Below, in pieces: positions 51,753 to 59,546 of a stretch of 64,000 nucleotides of DNA. Position numbers and translations under genes: made by a program. The notes below the pieces were generated by a model. The model was not told where the DNA came from and did not search any database. It saw nothing but the letters and a program-made list of their open reading frames with translations. Within the stretch, counting starts at the first letter, position 1; each line of letters begins with the position of its first letter. Origin of the DNA: Clostridiaceae bacterium (GTDB lineage: Bacteria > Bacillota > Clostridia > Lachnospirales > Lachnospiraceae); contig CABIYE010000001.1 in assembly GCA_902362865.1 (NCBI GenBank), forward strand, positions 186,001 to 250,000, in the 5' to 3' direction.

Positions 51753-52352
51753 ATTGGTGATTCCGCTTTTTTGGGTTGTTCTTCTTTAACAGAAGTAAAT
51801 TTGCCGGACGGTGTTGTAAGTATTGGAGCTAGAGCTTTTGATGACTGTACTTCTTTGACAGAGATAAATTTGCCGGACAGTGTTGAAATACTCGGCAATA
51901 GTGTTTTTGCTGGTTGTGTTTCTCTGAAAGAAGTAAAATTGCCGGATGAGATTGGATTCATTGATTTTTGTGTTTTTAATGGCTACGATTCTTTAACAAA
52001 AGTAGAATTGCCGGACAGTGTTGAAAAGATTGGCAGCGATGCTTTTAATGGCTGCATTTCTTTGAAAGAGATAAATTTGCCAGACAGTATTATAGTAATT
52101 TGGGATAATACTTTCAAGGGATGCAGTAGTTTAACAAAAGTAAATTTACCGGACAGTTTGGAGAGAATAAGGGAGAATGCCTTTTTGGATTGTAAACAGC
52201 TGAGAGAAATAGATGTCCAGGATTGTGGTAGTTTACAGGAGATTGGGCTGAAAGCATTTAAGGGGTGTGACAATCTTGAAAGTATTTCCGTTCCCCAAGG
52301 CTGTATAGTAGAGGATCAGGGTGAGAACAGTCCCCGGATAGAATATTATTAA
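51753..52352 (+). pseudogene. In-frame continuation of the LRR ectodomain after the amber codon
   Basis: It continues in the same frame from IGDSAFLGCSSLTEV through seven or eight more 23-residue LRR units to the shared ending VEDQGENSPRIEYY. Repeat units elsewhere have VxEIG or VxKIG where this one has V-TAG-IG, so a single base change from GAG or AAG explains the stop. No ribosome site precedes the first possible restart (TTG 51771). The part would be lost unless the stop is read through or repaired by repeat recombination. Confidence 0.75.
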
Positions 52353-52380
52353 GGCGTTTGCCAATAATTTTATAATGGGA

Positions 52381-52435
52381 AGAAAAAGCGCATCGGTGCA
52401 GCAGAAAGATAGCTGTATCGGATGTGCTTTTTTAA
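52381..52435. terminator. Terminator of the FHA-kinase operon
   Basis: AAAAAGCGCATCGGTGCAGC and GCTGTATCGGATGTGCTTTTTT pair around AGAAAGATA. With A- and T-runs on both sides it can serve the operon and the convergent XRE gene. Confidence 0.8.
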
Positions 52436-52520
52436 ACGGAAATTTTTTTCAAACATTTTTAGCGAGTCTGCTATCGTTTATATCAAGCGAGGGGCGCCGC
52501 ATATGGAAGTGAACCGCAGA

Positions 52521-52844
52521 TTACAGCTCTCCCTTCAAGCCTTTCATATAGGCGATTGCCAATTGCTTTTTGGCGTCCGGGAGGGAATTGAAAATCTTCA
52601 GGCATTGCTGCTGTTCTTCCGACATATGCTTCAGATCACGGCCGGGATCGAAGAAATCAGCAAGGGATATTCCGAAACCGGAGCAGATTTTCTCCAGGGT
52701 AGTTAAGGATGGCAGGTTGTTGTTATTTAAAAGTGTGCTGATGGTGGAATAAGATAGCCCTGATGATTTTGCAAGCTGATAGTAGGACCAGTCTCTCTCT
52801 GCACAAAGTTCTTTAATATGTAAAACAGGATCATTGACTGACAT
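52521..52844 (-). CDS. XRE-family transcriptional regulator
   Basis: A 107-residue regulator with a Cro/CI-type HTH at residues 8-62 (WSYYQLAKSSGLSYSTISTLL, with LPSLTTLEKICSGFGISLADF) and a short helical tail (DAKKQLAIAYMKGL). ATG 52844 has CGGAGGGT upstream. It is convergent with the FHA-kinase operon. Its upstream region carries the motif also found at that operon's promoter, so it is the best candidate regulator. A TATAAT lies about 35 bases upstream on the minus strand. Confidence 0.85.
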   Translation of the reverse strand: MSVNDPVLHIKELCAERDWSYYQLAKSSGLSYSTISTLLNNNNLPSLTTLEKICSGFGISLADFFDPGRDLKHMSEEQQQCLKIFNSLPDAKKQLAIAYMKGLKGEL

Positions 52845-52916
52845 AATGTTTACCCTCCGTGTTGTCTTTTTATATATTATATGCAAAAAATAATCGAAAC
52901 AAAAGACGTGTATAAT

Positions 52917-52947
52917 CGTTGTAAGCATAACGAATATACGATATAAT
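52917..52947 (+). promoter_or_regulatory. Second copy of the operon-type promoter, beside the XRE gene
   Basis: CGTTG ... ACGATATAAT with the same 21-base offset as at 37021-37051; TTGTAA (52919-52924), 17 bases, TATAAT (52942-52947). A dyad TCGTT ... AACGA overlaps it. It points away from the XRE gene, toward the repeat and the gene at 53295. Confidence 0.55.
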
Positions 52948-52956
52948 GTGATTATA

Positions 52957-53225
52957 TGATGTTGGGGTCAAAAGCCCCCAACTATGATGCCCACGGATTG
53001 CGACGCGTAGCTAGTCCTTTAGGGTTCCGTGCTACGCATCTACGTTTCACTTCGGTCGTTGCTAAACGAGTGCCACTGGCACTCAGCAACCCACAATCCT
53101 ACCCAATATTCGCATATCGTGGGATGTACATCCCACTTTTATGCTCATATCGGGGCGGGTTCCAAGGTCTTCCCCCACTTATGAGCAAGCTCACGTGGAT
53201 CCAGACCTTTTGACCCTGGCATCAT
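52957..53225. repeat. Dispersed repeat R3, 269 bp, with inverted ends
   Basis: It starts TGATGTTGGGGTCAAAAG and ends CTTTTGACCCTGGCATCA, an imperfect terminal inverted repeat. The left 33 bases match R2 at 36968 and the last 60 match the right half of R1 at 15645-15697. The interior has further hairpins (for example GTGCCACTGGCAC and GGGATGTACATCCC). No gene is visible inside. It looks like a full-length member of a non-autonomous palindromic repeat family, of which R1 and R2 are deleted forms. Confidence 0.75.
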
Positions 53226-53294
53226 TATATCTTGACAGCAGAAAAAGGCAAGGGGCGACAGAAATTTCAGTTATGATTTGGAAAGTGTGGCATT

Positions 53295-53624
53295 ATGAGG
53301 AAAAATGAAAAGTTATTATTGCTGCAGGCGTTGAAAGGGGAGGCCGCTGCATGGAGAAAACTGGCTTTGCAGATATCGGCGGAGGAGGAAGAGGGCATAG
53401 ATCAGGAATTGTGCCGTGTTCTTTTGAATCAGGCGATGGAGCTTGGAGATGAGGAAAGTTTTTTCCTGTATTATCGGATGTTCCCGGAAGAGAATATACA
53501 GTTTGACGATGAATCGTATAAGGAAATGACGATGGAATATCTGGAGACGGATGACCCGCAGGTAAAAGAAGGATTAAAAAGATATTTAACATTTTTTCGG
53601 GAAAAGAGGCAGATGAATAATTAG
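53295..53624 (+). CDS. Small helical protein of unknown function
   Basis: A 109-residue acidic soluble protein with a pattern of paired helices (LQALKGEAAAWRKLALQIS; ELCRVLLNQAMELGDEESFF) like Sel1/TPR repeats. No family is assigned. It lies after repeat R3 and the second copy of the operon promoter. Its stop codon TAG at 53622-53624 falls exactly at the left edge of the MITE-like element; without the element the frame would run 12 codons further. RBS is weak. Confidence 0.6.
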   Translation: MRKNEKLLLLQALKGEAAAWRKLALQISAEEEEGIDQELCRVLLNQAMELGDEESFFLYYRMFPEENIQFDDESYKEMTMEYLETDDPQVKEGLKRYLTFFREKRQMNN

Positions 53625-53797
53625 TATCAGTTCAGCCACAACAGCTCGAATTAGCTGCTTCGCAGCTTATTTCGCCGCATACGCGGCTAAATTCTCGCTT
53701 ATGGCAGAACGCCATATACAAAGTACACAAAAAATCTTCATTTTCAAACAAGTTTGAACTCAGATTTTTGTGACTTTGTGCAAGGCTGAACTGATAT
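53624..53797. mobile_element. 174-bp MITE-like element with inverted ends and target duplication
   Basis: TATCAGTTCAGCC (53625-53637) and GGCTGAACTGATA (53784-53796) are perfect 13-bp terminal inverted repeats. AATAATTA occurs directly on both sides (53616-53623 and 53798-53805), consistent with an 8-bp target-site duplication. The inside has smaller hairpins and no gene, so it would need a transposase in trans. Confidence 0.75.
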
Positions 53798-53817
53798 AAT
53801 AATTACTCAGAAAAGAG

Positions 53818-53852
53818 TTGCATATTATGCAAAATAAGTGTATAATCATGCA
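53818..53852. promoter_or_regulatory. ArgR boxes upstream of argC
   Basis: TTGCATATTATGCAA (53818-53832) is a perfect 15-bp palindrome, and TGTATAATCATGCA (53839-53852) a second half-symmetric site one helical turn or two away. Paired AT-rich boxes are typical of hexameric ArgR operators. They lie about 90 bases before argC. Confidence 0.6.
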
Positions 53853-53942
53853 ATACCAAAAATTTCTTTACAATAAGAAGAAAGTGGTATACACTTTAAC
53901 GGGTGGCTTTGTACGCCCGATGCGAAAGAGAGGATGATAGCA

Positions 53943-54983
53943 ATGATTAAAGTTGGAATTATCGGATCTACCGGGTACGCCGGAGGCGAGCTGGTGAGAA
54001 TCCTGACCGGACATAGAGAGGCAGAGATTGTGTGGTATGGTTCCAGAAGTTATATAGATCAGAAATATGCAAGTGTATATCAGAATATGTTTCAGCTTGT
54101 GGATGCAAGATGTATGGATGATAATATGGAAGAGCTTGCGAAGCAGGCGGACGTGATTTTCACGGCAACACCTCAGGGACTATGTGCATCTTTGGTAAAT
54201 GAAGAGATTCTGTCTCAGACAAAGATTATTGATCTGAGTGCAGATTTCCGCATTAAGGATGTGGCGGTCTATGAGAAATGGTATAATCTTGAGCATAAAA
54301 GCCCGCAGTTTATTGAAGAGGCAGTCTACGGGCTTTGTGAGATTAACAGAGAAGATGTGAAGAAGGCAAGACTGGTAGCGAATCCCGGATGTTATACCAC
54401 CTGTTCGATTCTGACGGCATATCCGTTGGCGAAGGAAGGTATTATTGATATGAAGACGCTGATCGTGGACGCGAAATCGGGAACGTCCGGTGCGGGAAGA
54501 GGGGCGAAGGTTCCGAACCTGTATTGTGAGGTTAATGAGAATATGAAGGCATATGGCGTGGCGTCCCACAGGCATACGCCGGAGATTGAGGAGCAGTTAA
54601 GTTATGCTTCGGGAGAAGAGGTTGTGATTAATTTTACGCCCCATCTTGTGCCGATGAACAGAGGAATCCTGGCGACAGAGTATGCGTCTCTTAAAAAAGA
54701 TGTGACCTATGAAGAAGTGAAAGCAATCTACGATAAGTATTATAAAGATGAGAAGTTTGTCCGTGTGCTGGATGAAGGCGTATATCCGGAAACCAAATGG
54801 GTGGAAGGCAGTAATTATGTAGATATTAACTTTAAGATTGATCCGAGAACGAACCGTATTATTATGATGGGGGCAATTGATAACCTGGTGAAGGGCGCTG
54901 CCGGGCAGGCAGTGCAGAATATGAACCTGATGTTCGGGCTTGACGAGGCGGAGGGACTGAATCTGGTTCCTATGTTCCCGTAG
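53943..54983 (+). CDS. argC: N-acetyl-gamma-glutamyl-phosphate reductase
   Basis: A 346-residue NADPH-dependent enzyme, the third step of arginine synthesis. It has GIIGSTGYAGGELVRIL at the N-terminus, the catalytic Cys in NPGCYTT, and HRHTPEIEEQL. ATG 53943 fits AAGAGAGG 9 bases upstream; ATG 53934 is too close. It is the first gene of argC-GNAT-argJ-argB, under the ArgR boxes. Confidence 0.94.
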   Translation: MIKVGIIGSTGYAGGELVRILTGHREAEIVWYGSRSYIDQKYASVYQNMFQLVDARCMDDNMEELAKQADVIFTATPQGLCASLVNEEILSQTKIIDLSADFRIKDVAVYEKWYNLEHKSPQFIEEAVYGLCEINREDVKKARLVANPGCYTTCSILTAYPLAKEGIIDMKTLIVDAKSGTSGAGRGAKVPNLYCEVNENMKAYGVASHRHTPEIEEQLSYASGEEVVINFTPHLVPMNRGILATEYASLKKDVTYEEVKAIYDKYYKDEKFVRVLDEGVYPETKWVEGSNYVDINFKIDPRTNRIIMMGAIDNLVKGAAGQAVQNMNLMFGLDEAEGLNLVPMFP

Positions 54984-54994
54984 AGAGGTGTTTT

Positions 54995-55441
54995 ATGATT
55001 AGGGCAATGACGATTGAGGATTACGATGAGGTCTATCATTTGTGGAAGAAAATCCGTGGATTCGGAATCCGGAGTGTGGATGATTCCCGGGAGGGAATTG
55101 CCAGATTCTTAAGACGGAATCCGACCACCAGTGTAGTGGCAGTGGAGGATGGCAGAATCGTAGGGAGCATCCTGTGCGGCCATGACGGAAGACGGGGATG
55201 CTTCTATCACGTGTGTGTGGAGGAAGCATACCGCAGGCATGGGATTGGCAAGGCAATGGTTGTCAGGGCGATGGAAGCTCTGAAGGCGGAGGAAATCAAT
55301 AAGGTCTGTCTGATTGCGTTTACCCAGAATGATATTGGCAATGCTTTTTGGAATAGAATAGGCTGGACAAGAAGGCTGGATCTGAATTATTATGATTTTA
55401 CGTTGAATGAAGCAAATATTACGGCATTTAATGAAGGATAG
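54995..55441 (+). CDS. GNAT-family N-acetyltransferase
   Basis: A 148-residue acetyltransferase. The acetyl-CoA loop is in VEEAYRRHGIGKAMV, and the N-terminus MIRAMTIEDYDEVYHLW is typical of GNAT proteins. It lies 11 bases after argC and 26 before argJ, inside the arginine operon. It might supply N-acetylglutamate (an ArgA-like role) to prime the cycle, but the sequence is closer to general GNATs and the substrate is unproven. AGAGAGG is upstream. Confidence 0.8.
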   Translation: MIRAMTIEDYDEVYHLWKKIRGFGIRSVDDSREGIARFLRRNPTTSVVAVEDGRIVGSILCGHDGRRGCFYHVCVEEAYRRHGIGKAMVVRAMEALKAEEINKVCLIAFTQNDIGNAFWNRIGWTRRLDLNYYDFTLNEANITAFNEG

Positions 55442-55467
55442 CGGTGAAAGTTAGGAGAGTGGATGGA

Positions 55468-56691
55468 ATGGAGATTATCAAAGGCGGCGTGACCGCAGCA
55501 AAAGGATTTGAGGCAGCAAGCACAGCGGCAGGGATTAAGTATACGGACCGTACGGATATGGCGATGATTTACAGCCAGGTGCCATGTGAGGCGGCGGGAA
55601 CATTTACAACGAACGTAGTGAAGGCGGCTCCTGTCAAATGGGATCGGCAGGTGGTAGACAGCGGAAAGAAAGTTCAGGCTGTCATTGTAAACTCAGGAAT
55701 TGCTAATGCGTGTACAGGTGCAGAAGGTTTTGGGTATTGTAAGGATACTGCAGACGCAGCGGCTGAGGCGCTGGGAATTGATGCAGAGGGTGTGTTGATT
55801 GGTTCTACCGGCGTCATCGGCAAACAGATGCCGATGGATAAACTGACTGCAGGAATTCAGGTTCTTGCGGGCAAGAAGAATGATTCTTTGGAAAATGGTA
55901 CGGAGGCTGCCAAAGCCATTATGACTACCGATACCTGTGAGAAAGAGCTGGCGGTTACCATTGAAGCAGGCGGCAAGACAGTAACCATCGGTGGAATGGC
56001 AAAGGGTTCCGGCATGATTCATCCCAATATGTGTACCATGCTTGCATTTATTACGACGGATGCAGTGATTACAAAGGAAGCGCTTCAGAAGGCGCTCAGT
56101 GAAGATATCAAGGATACCTACAATATGATTTCCGTGGACGGCGACACTTCTACCAATGATACCGTTCTCCTTCTGGCGAATGGAATGGCGGAGAATGAGG
56201 TGATTTCGTATGGCACGGCAGCTTATGAAGATTTTAAGACGGCGCTTCATACGATTAATGAATACCTTGCAAAGAAGATTGCAGGAGACGGTGAAGGTGC
56301 AACTGCATTATTTGAAGCAAAGGTAGTAGGAGCAGAGAGCGTGGAGCAGGCGAGGGTACTTGCGAAGGCAATTGTGTGCTCCAATCTTACCAAGGCGGCG
56401 ATTGCGGGACACGACGCTAACTGGGGAAGGATTCTCTGTGCGATGGGATATTCCGGGGCACAGTTTGACCCGGAGAAGGTGGATCTGTTCTTCGAGAGCA
56501 AGGCAGGAAGAATCCAGATTGCCAGCGATGGAACTGCCGTGGATTACAGCGAAGAAGAAGCTACGAAGATCCTTTCTGAAGCAGAGGTGACGGCAGTTGC
56601 AGATGTGAAGGCGGGAACATTTACGGCAACGGCATGGGGATGCGATCTGACCCATGGATATATTGATATTAACGCAGATTACAGGAGTTAA
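55468..56691 (+). CDS. argJ: Glutamate N-acetyltransferase / ornithine acetyltransferase
   Basis: A 407-residue ArgJ, which moves acetyl from N-acetylornithine to glutamate, making the pathway cyclic. The self-cleavage/nucleophile Thr is in [14 protein letters not shown], and DGDTSTNDT and [17 protein letters not shown] are family motifs. ATG 55468 has AGGAGA at 9 bases; the GTG at 55444 would add 8 residues without a good site. It ends 4 bases before argB. Confidence 0.94.
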   Translation: MEIIKGGVTAAKGFEAASTAAGIKYTDRTDMAMIYSQVPCEAAGTFTTNVVKAAPVKWDRQVVDSGKKVQAVIVNSGIANACTGAEGFGYCKDTADAAAEALGIDAEGVLIGSTGVIGKQMPMDKLTAGIQVLAGKKNDSLENGTEAAKAIMTTDTCEKELAVTIEAGGKTVTIGGMAKGSGMIHPNMCTMLAFITTDAVITKEALQKALSEDIKDTYNMISVDGDTSTNDTVLLLANGMAENEVISYGTAAYEDFKTALHTINEYLAKKIAGDGEGATALFEAKVVGAESVEQARVLAKAIVCSNLTKAAIAGHDANWGRILCAMGYSGAQFDPEKVDLFFESKAGRIQIASDGTAVDYSEEEATKILSEAEVTAVADVKAGTFTATAWGCDLTHGYIDINADYRS

Positions 56692-56695
56692 GGAA

Positions 56696-57592
56696 ATGGA
56701 CAAGAGTATGCAGAAATATCTGGACAAGGCGGAGGTGCTGATTGAGGCGCTTCCTTATATCCAGAGATTTAACAGGAAAGTAATTGTAGTAAAATACGGC
56801 GGAAGCGCTATGGTAGACGAAGTTCTTAAGGAACAAGTGATTCAGGATGTTACTCTGCTGAAGCTGGTTGGCTTCAAGCCTATCATCGTGCATGGCGGCG
56901 GCAAGGAAATCAGCCGATGGGTCGGCAAGGTGGGCATGGAACCTTCTTTTGTAAATGGCCTGCGGGTAACGGATGAGGCAACCATGGAACTGGCGGAAAT
57001 GGTTCTTGGCAAGGTGAATAAAGAGCTGGTACAGCTTGTGCAGGGGCTTGGCGTTCGCGCCATCGGTATCAGCGGTAAGGACGGCGGCCTTCTGAAGGTT
57101 AGGAAAAAGTATGCCGACGGCGAAGATATCGGATTTGTGGGAGATGTGAAGGAAGTGAATGCAGAGATTCTGTATGATCTGCTGGAGAAGGATTTTCTTC
57201 CGATTGTATGTCCGGTGGGACTGGATGATAAGTTCTACACCTACAATATCAATGCAGACGATGCAGCGTGCGCGATTGCGCGGGCGATGCATGCGGAGAA
57301 GCTGGCGTTCCTGACAGATATTGAAGGGGTCTATAAAGACCCGAAGGATCCGGAGACACTGATTTCTGAGCTTCGGGTGTCGGAGGCGCACAAACTGATG
57401 GAAGAAGGCTATATCGGAGGCGGGATGCTTCCGAAGCTTAACAACTGTATTGAGGCGATTGAAAATGGTGTGTCAAGGGTACATATTCTGGATGGGCGGA
57501 TTCCACACTGTCTGCTGCTTGAGATTTTTACCAACCAGGGAATCGGAACGGCAATCCTGGACGATGGCGGGGAAATGTATTCCGGCAAATAA
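56696..57592 (+). CDS. argB: Acetylglutamate kinase
   Basis: A 298-residue amino-acid kinase that phosphorylates N-acetylglutamate, step two of arginine synthesis. It has [31 protein letters not shown], and the C-terminal [18 protein letters not shown] 56696 follows AGGAG in the argJ stop region; the frame is open from 56654. argD and argF are not in the window. Confidence 0.94.
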   Translation: MDKSMQKYLDKAEVLIEALPYIQRFNRKVIVVKYGGSAMVDEVLKEQVIQDVTLLKLVGFKPIIVHGGGKEISRWVGKVGMEPSFVNGLRVTDEATMELAEMVLGKVNKELVQLVQGLGVRAIGISGKDGGLLKVRKKYADGEDIGFVGDVKEVNAEILYDLLEKDFLPIVCPVGLDDKFYTYNINADDAACAIARAMHAEKLAFLTDIEGVYKDPKDPETLISELRVSEAHKLMEEGYIGGGMLPKLNNCIEAIENGVSRVHILDGRIPHCLLLEIFTNQGIGTAILDDGGEMYSGK

Positions 57593-57655
57593 GAAGTAAT
57601 AAAATACCAATTATCGGATATACTAAGGCGGAAAAAGAAAGCGGAGGTATATCGG

Positions 57656-58087
57656 ATGATTGGTTTTTTTATTGCGCTTTTATCGGGTGCGCTGATGAGT
57701 GTGCAGGGGGTTTTTAATACGCAGGTAACAAAGACAACGGGAATGTGGGTCAGCAATGGCTGGGTACAGTTCAGCGCTTTTATTGTCTGTCTTGTTATGT
57801 GGCTGATTATGGGACGGGACAGCGTTGCTGCTATCGGGAAAGTGGAGCCGAAATACATGCTTCTCGGAGGCGTGATTGGCGCAGGAATTACCTGGACGGT
57901 CATAAAGAGTATGGCGCAGCTTGGGCCGGCAAAGGCAGCGCTTCTGATTGTTATTTCCCAGTTGATTGTTGCTTATGTAATTGAGCTTTTCGGACTGTTT
58001 GGCGTGGAGAAAGAGCCGCTTGAATGGCGGAAGGTAGGAGGCATGGCGCTGGCGTTGATTGGAGTTGCAATTTTTCAATGGAAATAG
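57656..58087 (+). CDS. DMT-superfamily (YdcZ/DUF606-like) membrane protein
   Basis: A 143-residue protein with four or five membrane helices, starting FFIALLSGALMSVQGVFNT and ending with GMALALIGVAIF. This is the size of the half-length DUF606/YdcZ transporters, which work as pairs or dimers. The substrate is unknown. GGAGG precedes ATG 57656. It follows the arg operon by 63 bases and may be a separate unit. Confidence 0.75.
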   Translation: MIGFFIALLSGALMSVQGVFNTQVTKTTGMWVSNGWVQFSAFIVCLVMWLIMGRDSVAAIGKVEPKYMLLGGVIGAGITWTVIKSMAQLGPAKAALLIVISQLIVAYVIELFGLFGVEKEPLEWRKVGGMALALIGVAIFQWK

Positions 58088-58154
58088 TACAATAACATTG
58101 TCTGGGCATAAGAGGGATATTTACAGTTTCGACATGCTGTAAAGGAGAGTTTTT

Positions 58155-58832
58155 ATGCATAGAATAAGAAAAAATCATCGTTATGGTACAAAAGGAATCT
58201 GCCTTTTGCTGGCTGCGATGCTGGCAGTTTCGGCAGTCGGCTGCAGGAAGGAAGAGGCGGTTTCTCTGGAAGAAGCAGATTTTTCTCTGGAAGAGGAAGG
58301 GCAGGAAACCGGGAGCGAGGAAGTCGCCGGAAGTGATGCCTCCGATGGAGCCGAGGAAGGGCAGCCGGAGCAGATTTATGTATATGTCTGCGGACAGGTA
58401 GCAAATCCGGGCGTCTATGAATTGCCGCCCGGAAGCCGTGTATTTGAGGCGATCAATGCTGCGGGAGGCCTTCTGGATGCTGCGGCAGGTTACATGCTGA
58501 ATCAGGCGGAGAAGATGGAGGACGGACAGAAGATTTATGTGCCATCGGAAGAGGAAGCGCAGGCAGGGGAGGCTGTGCCGGGACAGGCAGACGGCATGCC
58601 GGCAGGAAGCGCAGGCCCGGAAAGCGGCGAAGACAGCGACGGCAAGATAAATATTAATTCTGCCACGAAAGACGAGCTGATGACACTCTCAGGAATCGGA
58701 GAGAAGAAGGCACAGGCTATTATCAGTTACCGGGAGAGCCATGGTGGCTTTCAGTCCGCAGAGGAGCTGATGGAAGTGGAAGGGATTAAGACGGGAACCT
58801 ACGAGAAGATAAAAGACAGAATTAAGATATAG
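58155..58832 (+). CDS. comEA: ComEA-type DNA-binding competence protein
   Basis: A 225-residue membrane-anchored protein: an N-terminal hydrophobic segment (GICLLLAAMLAVSAVGC, with a possible lipobox at Cys), an acidic stalk, an SLBB domain at 75-130 (YVCGQVANPGVYELPPGSRV), then a C-terminal helix-hairpin-helix pair at 165-225 (INSATKDELMTLSGIGEKKA, VEGIKTGTYEKI). ComEA binds DNA outside the cell in natural transformation. AAGGAGAG precedes ATG 58155. comEC lies 3 kb downstream. Confidence 0.88.
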   Translation: MHRIRKNHRYGTKGICLLLAAMLAVSAVGCRKEEAVSLEEADFSLEEEGQETGSEEVAGSDASDGAEEGQPEQIYVYVCGQVANPGVYELPPGSRVFEAINAAGGLLDAAAGYMLNQAEKMEDGQKIYVPSEEEAQAGEAVPGQADGMPAGSAGPESGEDSDGKININSATKDELMTLSGIGEKKAQAIISYRESHGGFQSAEELMEVEGIKTGTYEKIKDRIKI

Positions 58833-58849
58833 CGAGGGAGAATGGTTAT

Positions 58850-59539
58850 ATGGGTAAAAAAGTGTTGGTTGTAGATGATGAAAAGTTAATCGTGAAGGGA
58901 ATCCGTTTCAGTCTGGAGCAGGACGGGATGGAAGTGGACTGTGCCTACGACGGGGAAGAAGCTCTGAAGCTTACCAGAGAGAATCTGTATGACATTGTTT
59001 TGTTGGATGTGATGCTTCCGAAGGCAGATGGTTTTACGGTGTGCCAGCAGATCCGGGAATATTCAGATGTTCCGATTATCATGCTTACAGCGAAAGGAGA
59101 CGATATGGATAAAATCCTGGGGCTGGAGTATGGAGCAGATGATTACATAACAAAACCTTTTAATATTCTGGAAGTGAAGGCGAGGATTAAGGCAATTATG
59201 CGCCGTACCGGAAAGAAAAAAGATGGAGACGGGGATGATAAAGTCCTGGTAAAAGGTGAAATGAAGATTGACTGTGAGAGCAGACGGGTGTTCATTGGTG
59301 AAAAAGAAATCAATCTTACAGCGAAGGAATTCGATCTTCTGGAGCTTCTTGCTATGAATCCAAACAAAGTGTACAGCAGAGAGAATCTTCTGAATATTGT
59401 GTGGGGATATGAATATCCGGGCGATGCAAGAACTGTTGACGTCCATATCCGGCGGTTGAGAGAGAAGATTGAGACGAATCCGAGTGATCCGAAATATGTG
59501 TACACGAAGTGGGGAGTTGGTTATTATTTTAGAGGTTAA
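58850..59539 (+). CDS. OmpR-family response regulator (WalR/MtrA-like)
   Basis: A 229-residue regulator with receiver (VLVVDDEKLIVKGIR, phospho-Asp in IVLLDVMLPKADG, TKPFN Lys) and winged-helix domain (ARTVDVHIRRLREKIE, KWGVGYYFRG). It starts 17 bases after comEA with GCGAGGGAG, and overlaps or abuts the kinase gene. The arrangement with a sensor kinase and GerMN lipoprotein resembles envelope-stress or cell-wall systems. Confidence 0.88.
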   Translation: MGKKVLVVDDEKLIVKGIRFSLEQDGMEVDCAYDGEEALKLTRENLYDIVLLDVMLPKADGFTVCQQIREYSDVPIIMLTAKGDDMDKILGLEYGADDYITKPFNILEVKARIKAIMRRTGKKKDGDGDDKVLVKGEMKIDCESRRVFIGEKEINLTAKEFDLLELLAMNPNKVYSRENLLNIVWGYEYPGDARTVDVHIRRLREKIETNPSDPKYVYTKWGVGYYFRG

Positions 59540-59546
59540 GAAGTTT

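Noticed and set aside
49841..52170. CRISPR-like array
   Set aside because: The 69-bp periodicity is in frame and encodes leucine-rich repeats; there are no unrelated spacers.
31356..53624. Type VII or type VI secretion locus
   Set aside because: FHA, kinase and PP2C genes suggest it, but there is no EssC/FtsK-like ATPase, WXG100 protein, or any T6SS structural gene in the window.
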